Assembly (NCBI GenBank): GCA_017506865.1
Contig: JAFCMP010000526.1
Location: 62,001-126,000 of the forward strand
Direction: 5' to 3'
DNA from: Tribonema minus
Lineage: Eukaryota; Sar; Xanthophyceae; Tribonematales; Tribonemataceae
Length of the DNA: 64,000 bases
A model generated the notes under the pieces. The model ran no database searches. It had not been told where the DNA came from and saw only the letters and a program-made list of their open reading frames with translations. The position numbers and the translations under genes are program-made. Shown piece after piece: positions 10,228 to 22,000 of the stretch; positions within the stretch are counted from its first letter, which is position 1; the number at the start of each line of letters is the position of its first letter.

Positions 10228-11624
10228 CCTTTCGATGTGGAGCGTGGTGTTGATCGCGTGAACTACGGCTATGTCCCGCTGTGAAGTAAGCTTTTCAGAA
10301 GCACTCTGCTGCTGCTGGCTCTTACTGCACTGCCTGCTCTTCTTCTCTGCCTGCTCACTACATCTGAAATGTGTTGAAGTTCCTTGCAACGGTTGAAGTT
10401 GAGGTGCAGTGGCCTCTCGGTGCCATGGTCGGGGTGGAACAGGCGCTGCAGTGCGCGCCGTGTCCATCATGCAGTGCCAACGCCATATGACCTGCATGCG
10501 TTATCGTGCCTCGTGATCACGCTGCTCATGGGCTGCGCAGGTGTAGCATACAGTTCATGTGCTGCATCTCAACTTGTCTCATTCAGTTCATGAGCTGCCT
10601 TGTCTATTCAGAGCGTGCTTTCATCGGATTGGCCGCATCAAAAGCTGCAAATCGTGTTGTTCACACCATGTGCTGCGATGCGCGAATTGGGGCAATCTGA
10701 GCCTTGTTGGCTTCTCGACATAGCATGCGCCACGATGGTGAGGTTTGGCATATTGCTTTAGTGTGTTCGTGTGCTGTTTGGTGCAGAACGCGGCTATCAG
10801 ATTAGGCAGGACCTCCATATCAGCTACCATTATCAAAATCAGTGTGCGTGCACTATGTCTTCAAGGTGCAGCAGCGCGGTGAATTGTGCGAAGGTGCATC
10901 GTCGAAATGAGCGCCTTGGGGTGTCGTTGGGCTGCATATTTGAGCGCTTTGCCGCCGTGCATCGAGGTCATATGTGCCCCCCTGAAATAGTATGTTGCAT
11001 TGAGCATCTGCGCGTTTTCATACCCTACCCAAGAATGGACCAACAGCAAAAAAAAACGTAGGCGCGGAGGGGAGCTTACCCTTGCGTGGCGATACTGTTG
11101 TGGTGGGGGGCAAAAAGGAGCGCGTGCACGCAACAGGTAATGTCACATGTGGTGATGATATATACTTCAAAGCATGTCACATACAGTGGCTGGCAGTGGC
11201 GCTACGTTTGGCCAAGCGCAAGCGCAAGCGGGCGCGTTCATCGCACGCCGGCCTGGCCTCTACCGCGTGTGTGCAATTGTGGTGAAGCATGGCGCGCTGC
11301 GCTCGCTGACAGCATGCACCGACACATCTCAGCATTGGCCGGTAAACAGTTGCATGCAGCGGACAGGATATGAGTGAAGTCACCGCGCACAGGCTATTCA
11401 TTTACTGTAGACCACTGTGACAACATCAGGCAGATGCAACTTGTCGCAAGGCTCAGCTCTGAGCCAACAGGTTAAGGCCAGGGTATGTTACTAGCAACTA
11501 CAGTACAGGCGCTGTGAAAACCAGCGCTGCCCTGCACCCTACATGGATCAACTGACACGTTCATGAGCCACAACTCTGCAGCCAGCCTCTGTGCACGTGC
11601 AGTTACCTGACACTGCCATTGCTG
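10228..11624. repeat. Spacer of the duplicated ankyrin unit, copy 1
   Basis: No gene is supported. This 1.4-kb spacer is almost identical to 12923-14318, with an offset of 2694-2695 bp. The one clear difference I saw is a single-base indel: GAGGTGCAGTGG near 10403 versus GAGGTGAGTGG near 13097. Small open frames here are duplicated along with the spacer and show no protein features. The promoter of the left ankyrin copy and the 3' flank of the middle copy must lie inside. Confidence 0.75.
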
Positions 11625-12922
11625 CTAGCGCAGCTGGTGTGCTCCTCTTCGCCGCCGCCCCAAGTGCCTCTCTTCCGCCCCCCCCCTCCTGTACCTCCAA
11701 GTCTGCGGCGTGGGGCATCCATGCGCGCACGCCCACATCAGTACCGCGCGGTGCCTGTTCTTCTCAGCCCAGATGCCTACGCGCTCATCCCAGGGACAGC
11801 CGTTCGCACGGGCCCACTGCAGCACCTCCAGGTGCCCGTTTGCCGCGGCCAAGAAGCAGGTTCGATCGCCCCAGGGGCAGCTGTAGGCGCGGGCCCACTG
11901 CAACACTGCGAGGCGCCCGTGCTCTGCAGCCTTGTGGCACGTGTCAGCATAGCAGGGGCAGCCATTGGCGCAAGCCCACTGCAGCACCGCCAGGTGCCCC
12001 CCTTCCGCGGCGCCGCTGCACGTTTCGTGATTCCACGGGCAGCCGTTTGCGCGCGCCCACTGCAGCGTTGCCAGCTGCCCGTGCCGCGCAGCCTGGCGGC
12101 ACGTCTCCGTGTCCCACGGGCATTCGTTGGCGCGCAGCCACCGCAGCACGGTGACGTGCTCGCATTTGGCGGCAGCGGCGCACGTGGCACCGACCCAAGG
12201 GCAGCCATTGGCCCGCGCCCATTGCAGCACCTCGAGGTGCCCGCCGCCGGCAGCGCTGTTGCAGGTGTCCTCGCCCCAGGGGCACCCGTTAGCGCGCGAC
12301 CACTGCAGCACTCCAAGATGTCCGTGCTCGGCAGCAATACTGCACGTTTGCGTGTCCCAGGGGCAGCCGTTTGCCCGCGCCCATTGAAGTACCGCGAGGC
12401 GCCCGCTGCCCGCGGCGGCGTCGCACGTGGTCGTGTCCCAAGGGCAGCCGTGGTCTCGCAGCCACTTCAGCAGCTTGAGACGGCCGTTGCTGGCAGCAGC
12501 GGCACAGCTGTCCACCGCCCAGGGGCAGCCGTTGTCTCGCAGCCACTGCACCGCCTCCAGGTGCCCCCCGGCGGCAGCCAGGCAGCAGTGGTCCGACAGT
12601 AGGGGCAGATGGTACGTGGTGTAAACCAGGCGCAGGCCCGTGACGTCGCCGCAGCGTGCGCACGACCTCTGGGCCATGTCGGGCCTCAAGCCTTCCTGAG
12701 CGGCCCATTGAAGCAGGCTGGCACTGGCGGCAGCTTCAGCTGCCAACGTCAAGCGTGTTCTCTCGGCTGTGTGAGTCTGATCTATCACGCCAAGAAAGGT
12801 GCGGCAGGCGCTCCTGACCATGACCGTGGGAGTTAGAAAGGCAAGGATTTCCGAAACCAGGGTAAGCACCGGGTGACTACTGCCGCGCTCTTTTTCGTGC
12901 ACCTGGCCTCGGGCTCTGCCAT
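11625..12922 (-). pseudogene. Ankyrin-repeat protein, middle hybrid copy
   Basis: The repeat frame is open from about 12902 to TAG at 11625-11627, roughly 425 residues with eleven to twelve 26-residue ankyrin repeats. Its 3' part (low coordinates to about 12393) equals the right copy, and its 5' part (from about 12467 upward) equals the left copy. It carries the same 1-nt deletion as the left copy after MAEPEARCTKK (ATG 12922-12920), so translation from that ATG stops early. The first in-frame ATG in the repeat frame is at PTVMVRSACRTF, about 30 codons further in. It could still make an N-terminally shortened protein; I call it a probable pseudogene because the lesion removes the normal start. 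Confidence 0.65.
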
Positions 12923-14318
12923 CCTTTCGATGTGGAGCGTGGTGTTGATCGCGTGAACTACGGCTATGTCCCGCTGTGAAGTAAGCTTTTCAGAAGCACT
13001 CTGCTGCTGCTGGCTCTTACTGCACTGCCTGCTCTTCTTCTCTGCCTGCTCACTACATCTGAAATGTGTTGAAGTTCCTTGCAACGGTTGAAGTTGAGGT
13101 GAGTGGCCTCTCGGTGCCATGGTCGGGGTGGAACAGGCGCTGCAGTGCGCGCCGTGTCCATCATGCAGTGCCAACGCCATATGACCTGCATGCGTTATCG
13201 TGCCTCGTGATCACGCTGCTCATGGGCTGCGCAGGTGTAGCATACAGTTCATGTGCTGCATCTCAACTTGTCTCATTCAGTTCATGAGCTGCCTTGTCTA
13301 TTCAGAGCGTGCTTTCATCGGATTGGCCGCATCAAAAGCTGCAAATCGTGTTGTTCACACCATGTGCTGCGATGCGCGAATTGGGGCAATCTGAGCCTTG
13401 TTGGCTTCTCGACATAGCATGCGCCACGATGGTGAGGTTTGGCATATTGCTTTAGTGTGTTCGTGTGCTGTTTGGTGCAGAACGCGGCTATCAGATTAGG
13501 CAGGACCTCCATATCAGCTACCATTATCAAAATCAGTGTGCGTGCACTATGTCTTCAAGGTGCAGCAGCGCGGTGAATTGTGCGAAGGTGCATCGTCGAA
13601 ATGAGCGCCTTGGGGTGTCGTTGGGCTGCATATTTGAGCGCTTTGCCGCCGTGCATCGAGGTCATATGTGCCCCCCTGAAATAGTATGTTGCATTGAGCA
13701 TCTGCGCGTTTTCATACCCTACCCAAGAATGGACCAACAGCAAAAAAAAACGTAGGCGCGGAGGGGAGCTTACCCTTGCGTGGCGATACTGTTGTGGTGG
13801 GGGGCAAAAAGGAGCGCGTGCACGCAACAGGTAATGTCACATGTGGTGATGATATATACTTCAAAGCATGTCACATACAGTGGCTGGCAGTGGCGCTACG
13901 TTTGGCCAAGCGCAAGCGCAAGCGGGCGCGTTCATCGCACGCCGGCCTGGCCTCTACCGCGTGTGTGCAATTGTGGTGAAGCATGGCGCGCTGCGCTCGC
14001 TGACAGCATGCACCGACACATCTCAGCATTGGCCGGTAAACAGTTGCATGCAGCGGACAGGATATGAGTGAAGTCACCGCGCACAGGCTATTCATTTACT
14101 GTAGACCACTGTGACAACATCAGGCAGATGCAACTTGTCGCAAGGCTCAGCTCTGAGCCAACAGGTTAAGGCCAGGGTATGTTACTAGCAACTACAGTAC
14201 AGGCGCTGTGAAAACCAGCGCTGCCCTGCACCCTACATGGATCAACTGACACGTTCATGAGCCACAACTCTGCAGCCAGCCTCTGTGCACGTGCAGTTAC
14301 CTGACACTGCCATTGCTG
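12923..14318. repeat. Spacer of the duplicated ankyrin unit, copy 2
   Basis: No gene is supported. It is a near-perfect copy of 10228-11624, so it was duplicated with the hybrid ankyrin gene. A run of A near 13742-13750 and short C/G runs are the only simple-sequence features. Confidence 0.75.
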
Positions 14319-15773
14319 CTAGCGCAGCTGGTGTGCTCCTCTTCGCCGCCGCCCCAAGTGCCTCTCTTCCGCCCCCCCCCTCCTGTACCTCCAAGTCTGC
14401 GGCGTGGGGCATCCATGCGCGCACGCCCACATCAGTACCGCGCGGTGCCTGTTCTTCTCAGCCCAGATGCCTACGCGCTCATCCCAGGGACAGCCGTTCG
14501 CACGGGCCCACTGCAGCACCTCCAGGTGCCCGTTTGCCGCGGCCAAGAAGCAGGTTCGATCGCCCCAGGGGCAGCTGTAGGCGCGGGCCCACTGCAACAC
14601 TGCGAGGCGCCCGTGCTCTGCAGCCTTGTGGCACGTGTCAGCATAGCAGGGGCAGCCATTGGCGCAAGCCCACTGCAGCACCGCCAGGTGCCCCCCTTCC
14701 GCGGCGCCGCTGCACGTTTCGTGATTCCACGGGCAGCCGTTTGCGCGCGCCCACTGCAGCGTTGCCAGCTGCCCGTGCCGCGCAGCCTGGCGGCACGTCT
14801 CCGTGTCCCACGGGCATTCGTTGGCGCGCAGCCACCGCAGCACGGTGACGTGCTCGCATTTGGCGGCAGCGGCGCACGTGGCACCGACCCAAGGGCAGCC
14901 ATTGGCCCGCGCCCATTGCAGCACCTCGAGGTGCCCGCCGCCGGCAGCGCTGTTGCAGGTGTCCTCGCCCCAGGGGCACCCGTTAGCGCGCGACCACTGC
15001 AGCACTCCAAGATGTCCGTGCTCGGCAGCAATACTGCACGTTTGCGTGTCCCAGGGGCAGCCGTTTGCCCGCGCCCATTGAAGTACCGCGAGGCGCCCGC
15101 TGCCCGCGGCGGCGTCGCACGTGGTCGTGTCCCAAGGGCAGCCGTGGTCTCGCAGCCACTGCAGCACCCTGAGATGGCCGTTGGTGGCAGCAGCGGCACA
15201 GCTGTCCTCCGTCCAAGAGCAACCGTTCTCTCGCAGCCACTGCACCGCCTCCAGGTGCCCCCCGGCGGCAGCCAGGCAGCAGTGGTCCGACAGTAGGGGC
15301 AGATGGTACGTGCTGTAGACCAGGCGCAGGCCCGTGACGTCGCCGCAGCGTGCGCACGACCTCTGGGCCATGCCGGGCCTCAACTCCTTCTGAACGGCCC
15401 ATAGAAGCACGCTGGCGCTGGCGGCGGCTTCCGCTGCCAACGTCAAACGTGTTCTCTCGGCTGTGTGAGTCTGATCTATCACGCTAAGAAAGGTGCGGCA
15501 GGCGCTCCTGACCATGACCGTGGGAGTTAGAAAGGCAAGGATGTCCGAAACCAGGATTAGCACCGGGTGATCTCCTGGGTGATCTCCTGCCGCGATCTTT
15601 TTTGTGCACCTGGCCTCGGGCTCTGCCATCCTTTTCGATGTGGGGCGAGGTTCTGATCGCGTGAACGACGGCTGTTCTCCAATCGTGACGTGCTCTTCTC
15701 GAAGCACTACGTTGATGTTGGCTCTCACTGTACGCTGATCTCTCCTCGTTTGGGCCGGAAAGTTGAAGTTCAT
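14319..15773 (-). CDS. Ankyrin-repeat protein, right intact copy
   Basis: A 484-residue intronless frame from ATG 15773-15771 to the stop at 14319. A second in-frame ATG (MAEPEARCTKK) about 48 codons later is the start implied by the other copies, so the true start is uncertain. Residues about 60-100 (LVSDILAFLTPTVMVRSACRTF) are weakly F-box-like. From about residue 130 there are eleven to twelve repeats of TCxxAAxxGHLxVLQWARANGCPWD, an ankyrin-type solenoid of about 26 residues per repeat with invariant Cys, Trp and His-Leu positions. The C-terminus is basic (RRGGAEERHLGRRRRG). A 12-bp direct duplication at 15566-15589 gives GDHPGDHP near the N-terminus. Likely a cytoplasmic or nuclear binding adaptor; the partner is unknown. 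Confidence 0.8.
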   Translation of the reverse strand: MNFNFPAQTRRDQRTVRANINVVLREEHVTIGEQPSFTRSEPRPTSKRMAEPEARCTKKIAAGDHPGDHPVLILVSDILAFLTPTVMVRSACRTFLSVIDQTHTAERTRLTLAAEAAASASVLLWAVQKELRPGMAQRSCARCGDVTGLRLVYSTYHLPLLSDHCCLAAAGGHLEAVQWLRENGCSWTEDSCAAAATNGHLRVLQWLRDHGCPWDTTTCDAAAGSGRLAVLQWARANGCPWDTQTCSIAAEHGHLGVLQWSRANGCPWGEDTCNSAAGGGHLEVLQWARANGCPWVGATCAAAAKCEHVTVLRWLRANECPWDTETCRQAARHGQLATLQWARANGCPWNHETCSGAAEGGHLAVLQWACANGCPCYADTCHKAAEHGRLAVLQWARAYSCPWGDRTCFLAAANGHLEVLQWARANGCPWDERVGIWAEKNRHRAVLMWACAHGCPTPQTWRYRRGGAEERHLGRRRRGAHQLR

Positions 15774-17509
15774 TGCAGTTGAAGTTGGCTCGGTGAGAGA
15801 GTCTCATCTATGCATATATGCGAACTGCATCTTGTGTCGTGCACTGCTTGGTTTTTTGCGGCCTGCAGCTTGTTCGTCTGGCACTACAGCTCATCCTGGC
15901 TTGGGGATGGGTCTGACTTTGGGTCTTTCGACACCCAGGACTCCAGCTGAAGCTTTTTTTTTACTTCGTGCAAAACTGCATCGCCTACAGCCGAGCAGAC
16001 GAAGCTCTGGACAATTGCATTAATGCTGCAGGTCAATATACCCGGCAGGTAATGTTTTGGGACAGATTGGTATGGTGTGGTGCTGCGTTGCACGAATGCC
16101 AGCTCCCAAGTCGCGCAGCCCTCACAGAAGCACTCTCAGAGGCTCAAGGCCTGCGCACCGCCATCCAGGCTGAAGCTGTCAGGCAACGCAACACCGAGGG
16201 CCCTGCGGCGCTGTGCACCAAGAAGAACCACTATTCGCGCCACTTTGACGCGAATTGCTAACCCCTGCCACAGCGGCATTTGGTTCTTTTTGGTGTGATT
16301 GCCGATGAAGCCAGCGCCCTCATTACCGACATGGCTGAGGAGTACATATGCAGCGCGCGAGCGGAGCAGCTTTGGCTCCCGGCGGGGGCGACGTATAAGG
16401 GAATAAATTGCAGTTGCTAGGATTAGGGCTGCGCTTTCACGGCACTGCAGATGGGGTTCTCTCAGCGAGTGATGGCATATTTGGCGGCGCCAACCTGGAG
16501 GGGCAGTAGTGGGGGTTCCTGAGGTGGACGAAGTGCTCCTGGACGCCGTTCTGTAGTTGGCTTCAAGTTGACGCTCAGTGGCCGTTTGATAGTGTAGATA
16601 GCGCATGTGCTGCGCGTAGCAGATGTGTACACAAGTTGCGTGTTCTGTTTTTAATACGGTGTCCGCTCCTCTGGCGGAAGTAAATAAAGTACAGCACACT
16701 CAGCGGCAGCGGCACCTACCTGGTTGTTGGACAGGTGCTCATGCGCCCAGCAGGCCAGCTCGTAACTGCTCAGGGCGAGACTCACCTGTTCGCTGTGCTC
16801 GGTCCATTGCTCAGCGCCCGATGTGACCGCCTCCTGCGAGCACGAATAAACAAAAAGATCGCGCTGCCAGAATTGCTCAACAAAGGTCATTTTACATGTG
16901 CTGATGCAGTGCTGCCCACAAGCCCCCCTGTGTGTGTGCAGCAAGCTTGTATCAGGCATGCTTGTGTCGCAGGTGAACATGTTGTGGCCCTCGGGCATCG
17001 TCTATTTGATCATTGCTATGAGCTGTGATGTGATGGTGCAAGGTCATACGGTGCATGAATTCCCGCTCTTTTTTCTGAACAGATCGTGCCCGCATGCAGC
17101 TTGGCTGGCTCCTGTCTGCGCTCATTGTTTGGAGGTTCTGAGCCGCACCGCCAAGCAACTGGGTGCACGCACAGCAACTGAGGGACTCTTCCACGTGTTC
17201 CTCTTGCTGGTGCCGTAGGCGTGAGCGAAGCATCCTCTCACGTATGAGCAGGATGGCAATGCTCTGTGCGTGTCTGCGCGCCGCCGGGCAAGCACGCGGT
17301 GCGCAGTGCGTGCAGCGCACGCGCATGACCGCAACCTTCGACTGTGGCAGCGTGCAGGGTGTCTGCATTTGACGCGCTGGCGCATCTGAATGCCGTGCAA
17401 AGTAGGGGTGCAAGCCTCATTCGGTCATCAAGCGCAGCCATGGGTCGCCAGCCCTCCGCTGGCATGCGCAGCAGGGGCCTGAACTGACAACGCTACACAC
17501 ACCACTCGA
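15774..17509. other. Intergenic region between the ankyrin cluster and the giant gene
   Basis: This region should hold the 5' flank of the right ankyrin gene and the 3' flank of the giant minus-strand gene. Open frames here are short and unlike known proteins. I saw no RNA gene and no repeat shared with the spacers to the left, except two GTTGAAGTT motifs at about 15762-15787. Confidence 0.5.
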
Positions 17510-19020
17510 CTATGCTCCGTAGATAGCGGCCCACGACAGGTACACCACCTCCTGCCCCCCGCCCGTGCTGCTGAACACCCACATGTCCCCCCTAATGTAC
17601 AGCCCTGCAGCATCGCTCAGCGCCCCCTTGAACTCCTCCGCGCTCACCGCCTCCCCCCCCGGCTCGCGCGCCCACCCGTGATCCTCCCTCAGCACAACGC
17701 TCAGGTGCCGCGGGGACCCCCCCACGTCAGGTGGCGCGAACGGCGTCGCATGGCTGTACCGCGCGCCGGCGGCGGTGGCGACGACGACGGCGCCGCGCCG
17801 CGCGCGCCGCGCGCCCCCCGCCGCCGTTGCGGCCAGCGTCAGCTGCAGGCGCCCGCCGTAGGCTGCGCGCAGCGCGGTCACGAAGGCGGCCGGCGCCGCG
17901 TAGTGCCAGATGCCGCTGTAGACCTCGCCGCACGGGTAGTTGGGGTTCAGCGACGGCGTGCCAGGCACGAGCGCCGCGCCGCGCGCCGACAGCAGCGCTC
18001 CGTTCTTGCCGCCGCTCGCGTCGGCGACGGCAGCGGAATATGGCACTGCGGCGGCAGCGGCAGCGGCAGCGGCAGTGGGCGCGATGGGCGTCATGCGCTC
18101 CGGCGCGAACTCCCAGTACAGCACCTGGCCGGCCGTGGCGCCGTCGAAGGGCGTATGCAGCAGCAGGGCGACCTCTGCGGCGCTCAGCATGCGGTCCCAC
18201 AGCTGCAGCGCCTGCACGTCGACGTCGAGTGCGGCGTCGGCGTCGGAGAACGCGCAGCGCGGAACGGCGCCCGCGGAACCCGCTTCCTCACATGCGCACG
18301 CGCCGAGGAACTGTCCGCGGCCGAGGACGAGCGCGCCGCCGGGCGCGAGCGCCGCGCCCACGGCGTACGGCCCGCCCTCGAACGCGTGCGCGCCGTCGAC
18401 GTACGCGGCGACGCGGCCGTCGGCGGCGCGCCACGCGAGCGCGACGTGGTGCCACGCGCCGTCGCCCGCGACGCGCGCGCCGGTGCGCAGGCCGCGCCGA
18501 TCGTTCGCGGCGCCATGTATATATTCGCCCGCGACGAGCACGCGCAGCCCGCCGCCGCTGTCGCCTTCGTCGGTGACGAGCAGGTCGAACGCGCCGCGCG
18601 GCGCCCCGGGGCGCACGTACGAGAGCAGCGTCTGCGGCCGCTGAGCGCTGGCGTCGGCGGCGCCGCGCGCGCGCCGCGCCCACAGGCTCACCGTGAACGC
18701 GTCGGGGGGGAAGTCGCGCAGCGGCGCCGCGGACACGGCGTGGCCGCCGCGCGACAGCCGCAGCACGCCGGGGCTCGCGCCGGAGAGCGGATAGGCGGCG
18801 CCGAGCGCGCCGCCGAAAGCGCAGTCGTGGTTGCACGGCGCGGCGGCGGCGAAGTCGCACGCGGCGTCGTACTCCGCGGCGCCGACGATGGCGTCGCTCA
18901 CGCCGAGCCCCGCCTCCGGCGCGACCCAGGGCGCGTAGCCATCGCCGTTGCCGGTGACGCTCCAGCCGTGCGCGCCGCCGCTGTTGAAGTTCGCTTCGGC
19001 GAGAGCTGGCACGGGCGACC
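17510..19020 (-). CDS. C-terminal laminin-B module interrupted by LamG/pentraxin-like domain
   Basis: Part of the last exon (19129-17510). After the end of the Calx-beta domain comes ANFNSGGAHGWSVTG, which looks like the first strand of a laminin domain IV (laminin B). Then comes a jelly-roll LamG/pentraxin-like domain (about 18830-18140) with FTVSLWARR, GAWHHVALAW, VAAYVDG and VQALQLWDRMLSAAEV. The laminin-B pattern then resumes at about 17925-17515: IWHYAAPAAFV, YGGRLQLTL, HLSVVLREDHGW, SAEEFKGALSDAAGLYIRG. Laminin B and LamG modules bind glycans or matrix partners. The gene ends YLSWAAIYGA-stop, with no transmembrane or GPI-like tail. The nested arrangement is inference from motif order. 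Confidence 0.72.
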
Positions 19021-22000
19021 CTGCTCCGAAGTCGTAGATGTAGAGGGTGGCGGAGGAGGGGGAGCCGGCGGCGGCGTCGAGGGTTTCTACAGAGAGGGTG
19101 ATGATGACTGTTTCGAAGAAGGACTCCGGCTGAGGGAGGGGGGGGGGAGGGGGGAGGCGGCTGGGATCACATGCGCTGCTGCTGCTGCTAGTGCGCGTGT
19201 GGTGACAGCACTACCAGGCCAGTTGCATTCAGAGCTTTCTGTGCATGCAAGTGCGTACACGTGCTTGCCAGCATGTGCCTACAACAACAGACCTGAACTG
19301 AATGTAGAAGCTTCAGCGGGCATGCTCATTTGCGCATAGCAGATCCGACATTAACGACGGACGCACCAGCTAACGCGTCAGTCAGTTTGCACATGCCAAT
19401 TCACTCAAGTTGTATTACTTGTACATGTCTGAGACATCAGGACTGCGGCAGACGCCGCTGCCATTACACTACGCATGTAAGTGCGCAAGTACTACTTACC
19501 ACCCTGTCGTTGACGATGCCTATCGAGAACGTCTTCGAGACTTCCCCGATGTCGAAGCGCAACTGCCCGGAGCCGCCAGTATAGTCTACTCCCGCTGTAG
19601 CTGTGCCGCCCGTGACCGAGTACTTCACAACCACAACGGCACCAGTGCCCTGCACGCGGAAGCGCCATCAGACAAACAAGAGTTTCATTTACATGGCATC
19701 ACATGTGGACAGTTGCAAGGTGATCGGCTCACCCTCACGACTCTGGCAGGCAATGATGCGGTTATTGTCTTGTGGCAATGCCCCGCAGCAAGGAGTGCAT
19801 GAGAAAGTTACCCCCCTCCCCCCCCCCCCCCCCAAGCAACGAGTGCATGATACAGTAAGTGGCGCAGCAGGTGCGGCATGATGCCAGCATCACCCTGTGG
19901 GTACTGAGAGCGGCGGAGTGCTGAGCACTGCTCACACGATGACGACCAGCATCATCAGCAACTGCACGAGCTGCAGGAAGAGAGTGAGAGTAAGAGTCAC
20001 CTGTGTCTGGCACCGCCTCATGAGCGCTGCTACGCAGTCTGCTAAGGGTTAGGGTTAGGGTTAGGGTTAGGGTTAGCGGGCCTTTGTGAAGCATTTTTCT
20101 GCGGTACACAGCTATGACACAACCAGGCAAGTATGTATGCACACAAACCTGTGTCCGCTGAACGGTCATCGTGGCCGCGCCGTCCGCCTCAGTGGCGCAA
20201 GTACAACCATAGTACAAGTGTGCCCTCAAGCGGAAGTACATCAAGTACAACTGTGTACTTCTCTGCAGTGCACAGCCAGGCATGGGAGTATTGACGGAAC
20301 CAGCCAGGTAAGTAGGCAAATACAACCCTGCGTCCGCAGAACGGTCAGTTCGGTCGCGCCATCCGCCTCAATGGCCCAGTACAAGTTCAGTACAACTGTG
20401 TACTTCTCTGCAGTACATAGCAAGTATGCCATGTAGGCACACAAACCTGCGTTTGCAGAACGGCAAGCATGGCCACCCCGTCCGCCTCTGTGGCCGCAGT
20501 ACAACTGTGTACGTCTCTGCAGTACATAGTCAAGGTACAACAGAGTACTTCTCTGCAGTACACAGCCAGGCATGTGAGTATTGACACAACCAGGCAAGCA
20601 TGCATGTATGCACACAAACCTGCGTTCGCAACACCGTCAGCGTGGCCGCGCCATCCGCCTCGGTGGCGAAGTACTCGCTAGAGCTGAGCGTCACCAGGCC
20701 CGCGAGCTGATACGGCAGCACCGCCGCAGTCGCGAAGCCCTGCGCCGCCAGCGCCGCCTCCGCGGGCCCTACTTCAACGACTTCCGTTGTGAACTTCAAG
20801 TAGCCGGCCACCGCTGTTTTGGTGACGGTGCCGGTGTAAAGGGCGCTGGAAGGGTCGTCAATCTGGGCTTGGAGTGTGCTCAGCACCTCTACCGTGGACT
20901 GCAGAGAAGGCAACGTGAAAGGGGGTGAGGAGGGGGGGGGGGGGGGGGGGGGGGGTATCATGGTGTGTGGAATGCAGAGGGGCGACAGTTTCGGCAGCAT
21001 GAATGAAAGGGGGTGGGGGTGGGGGCATCAGTCGCCATGAGCGTGAGTGTGTGTGCGTGTGATGGGTGTGGGGAGTATTGGGCAGCGGTGCAAGAGTGCA
21101 GCGGAGTACGGCGTTTCGTGGTGTACACACGTGCTTTGAAAACCACGGGGTGCGCGCATAGTGAATGATCAAACCTGCTGGTGAAACTTGCCGAACAGAA
21201 CTGCGGCGTGCGTGCCTGCAGGATGAGCACTGTCTCAGCAATGGCAGCGCTCAGCATGTCTGCAGGTTGAGCACTGCCTCAGCAATGGCAGCGCTCGACG
21301 TATCTGCAGGATGAGCACTGCCTCACCAATGGCAGCGCTCAGCGTGTCTGCATGTTGAGCACTACCTCAGCGAATGGCAGTGCTCAGCTTACCTTGTCTG
21401 CCAGCGACGCTGAGGGCCAGATGACAAAGGAGAACACCAAGGACCCCGATGAGACGCCAGTCACCTGCAGCAGCGCTCAACACGCGTACAAGAAATGTCA
21501 ATTCAGAGCCGGCAAAGCCGTGAGCCGTTCATGTTTTGTAAGATGTGGTCTCGCACGCCTGATCGTGCGCCAGCAAAATAACTTCAACAGTGCACATGAA
21601 TGCTTGTACCTCATATGGTGACGCATTCGGCGGCGGCCAGATTGGCTGCGCAGCACCTCAAACCGTGACACACCCACGCAACGGGCGGCAGCAAGGTCGG
21701 CGGCGAAGTTGCCCATCAGCAACAATGGCAAGTCATCCAGACAAATTCAACAGTGCAACAGGCTTGAAGTTCTTTACCTCAAAACGTGACGCATCCAAGC
21801 CGAGGGCAGTAGCGAGGTCGGCGGTGAAGCTGGCTATCAGCGACGTCCTGGCGGCAGAGCCAGCGGGATACTGACCGATGTCGCCTTCCGTCTTCATGGC
21901 GGCGACCACCTGCGGTCGCAGCAGTGGTTGAGCGTTGTGGAGTGTGGCAGTTCAATCAATGTCAACGCTACATAGTAATTTATCGATCCACATACTCCGC

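Noticed and set aside
10138-10497. 119-codon minus frame containing MAEPEARCTKK as a separate small gene
   Set aside because: It is the frameshifted 5' end of the left ankyrin gene, as shown by the intact right copy.
8996-15773. Regular 78-bp repeats and the 88-bp minisatellite as CRISPR arrays
   Set aside because: The 78-bp periodicity is ankyrin coding sequence, the minisatellite has no unique spacers, and the genome is eukaryotic.
15774-17509. Small open frames such as 16136-16699 minus and 16952-17413 minus
   Set aside because: They have no recognisable domain, no convincing splice partners and biased composition, so they were not called as genes.
17678-19339. 553-codon plus-strand open frame
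   Set aside because: It lies opposite the LamG/laminin-B exon, is Arg/Ala-rich nonsense in translation, and the minus strand has recognisable domains.
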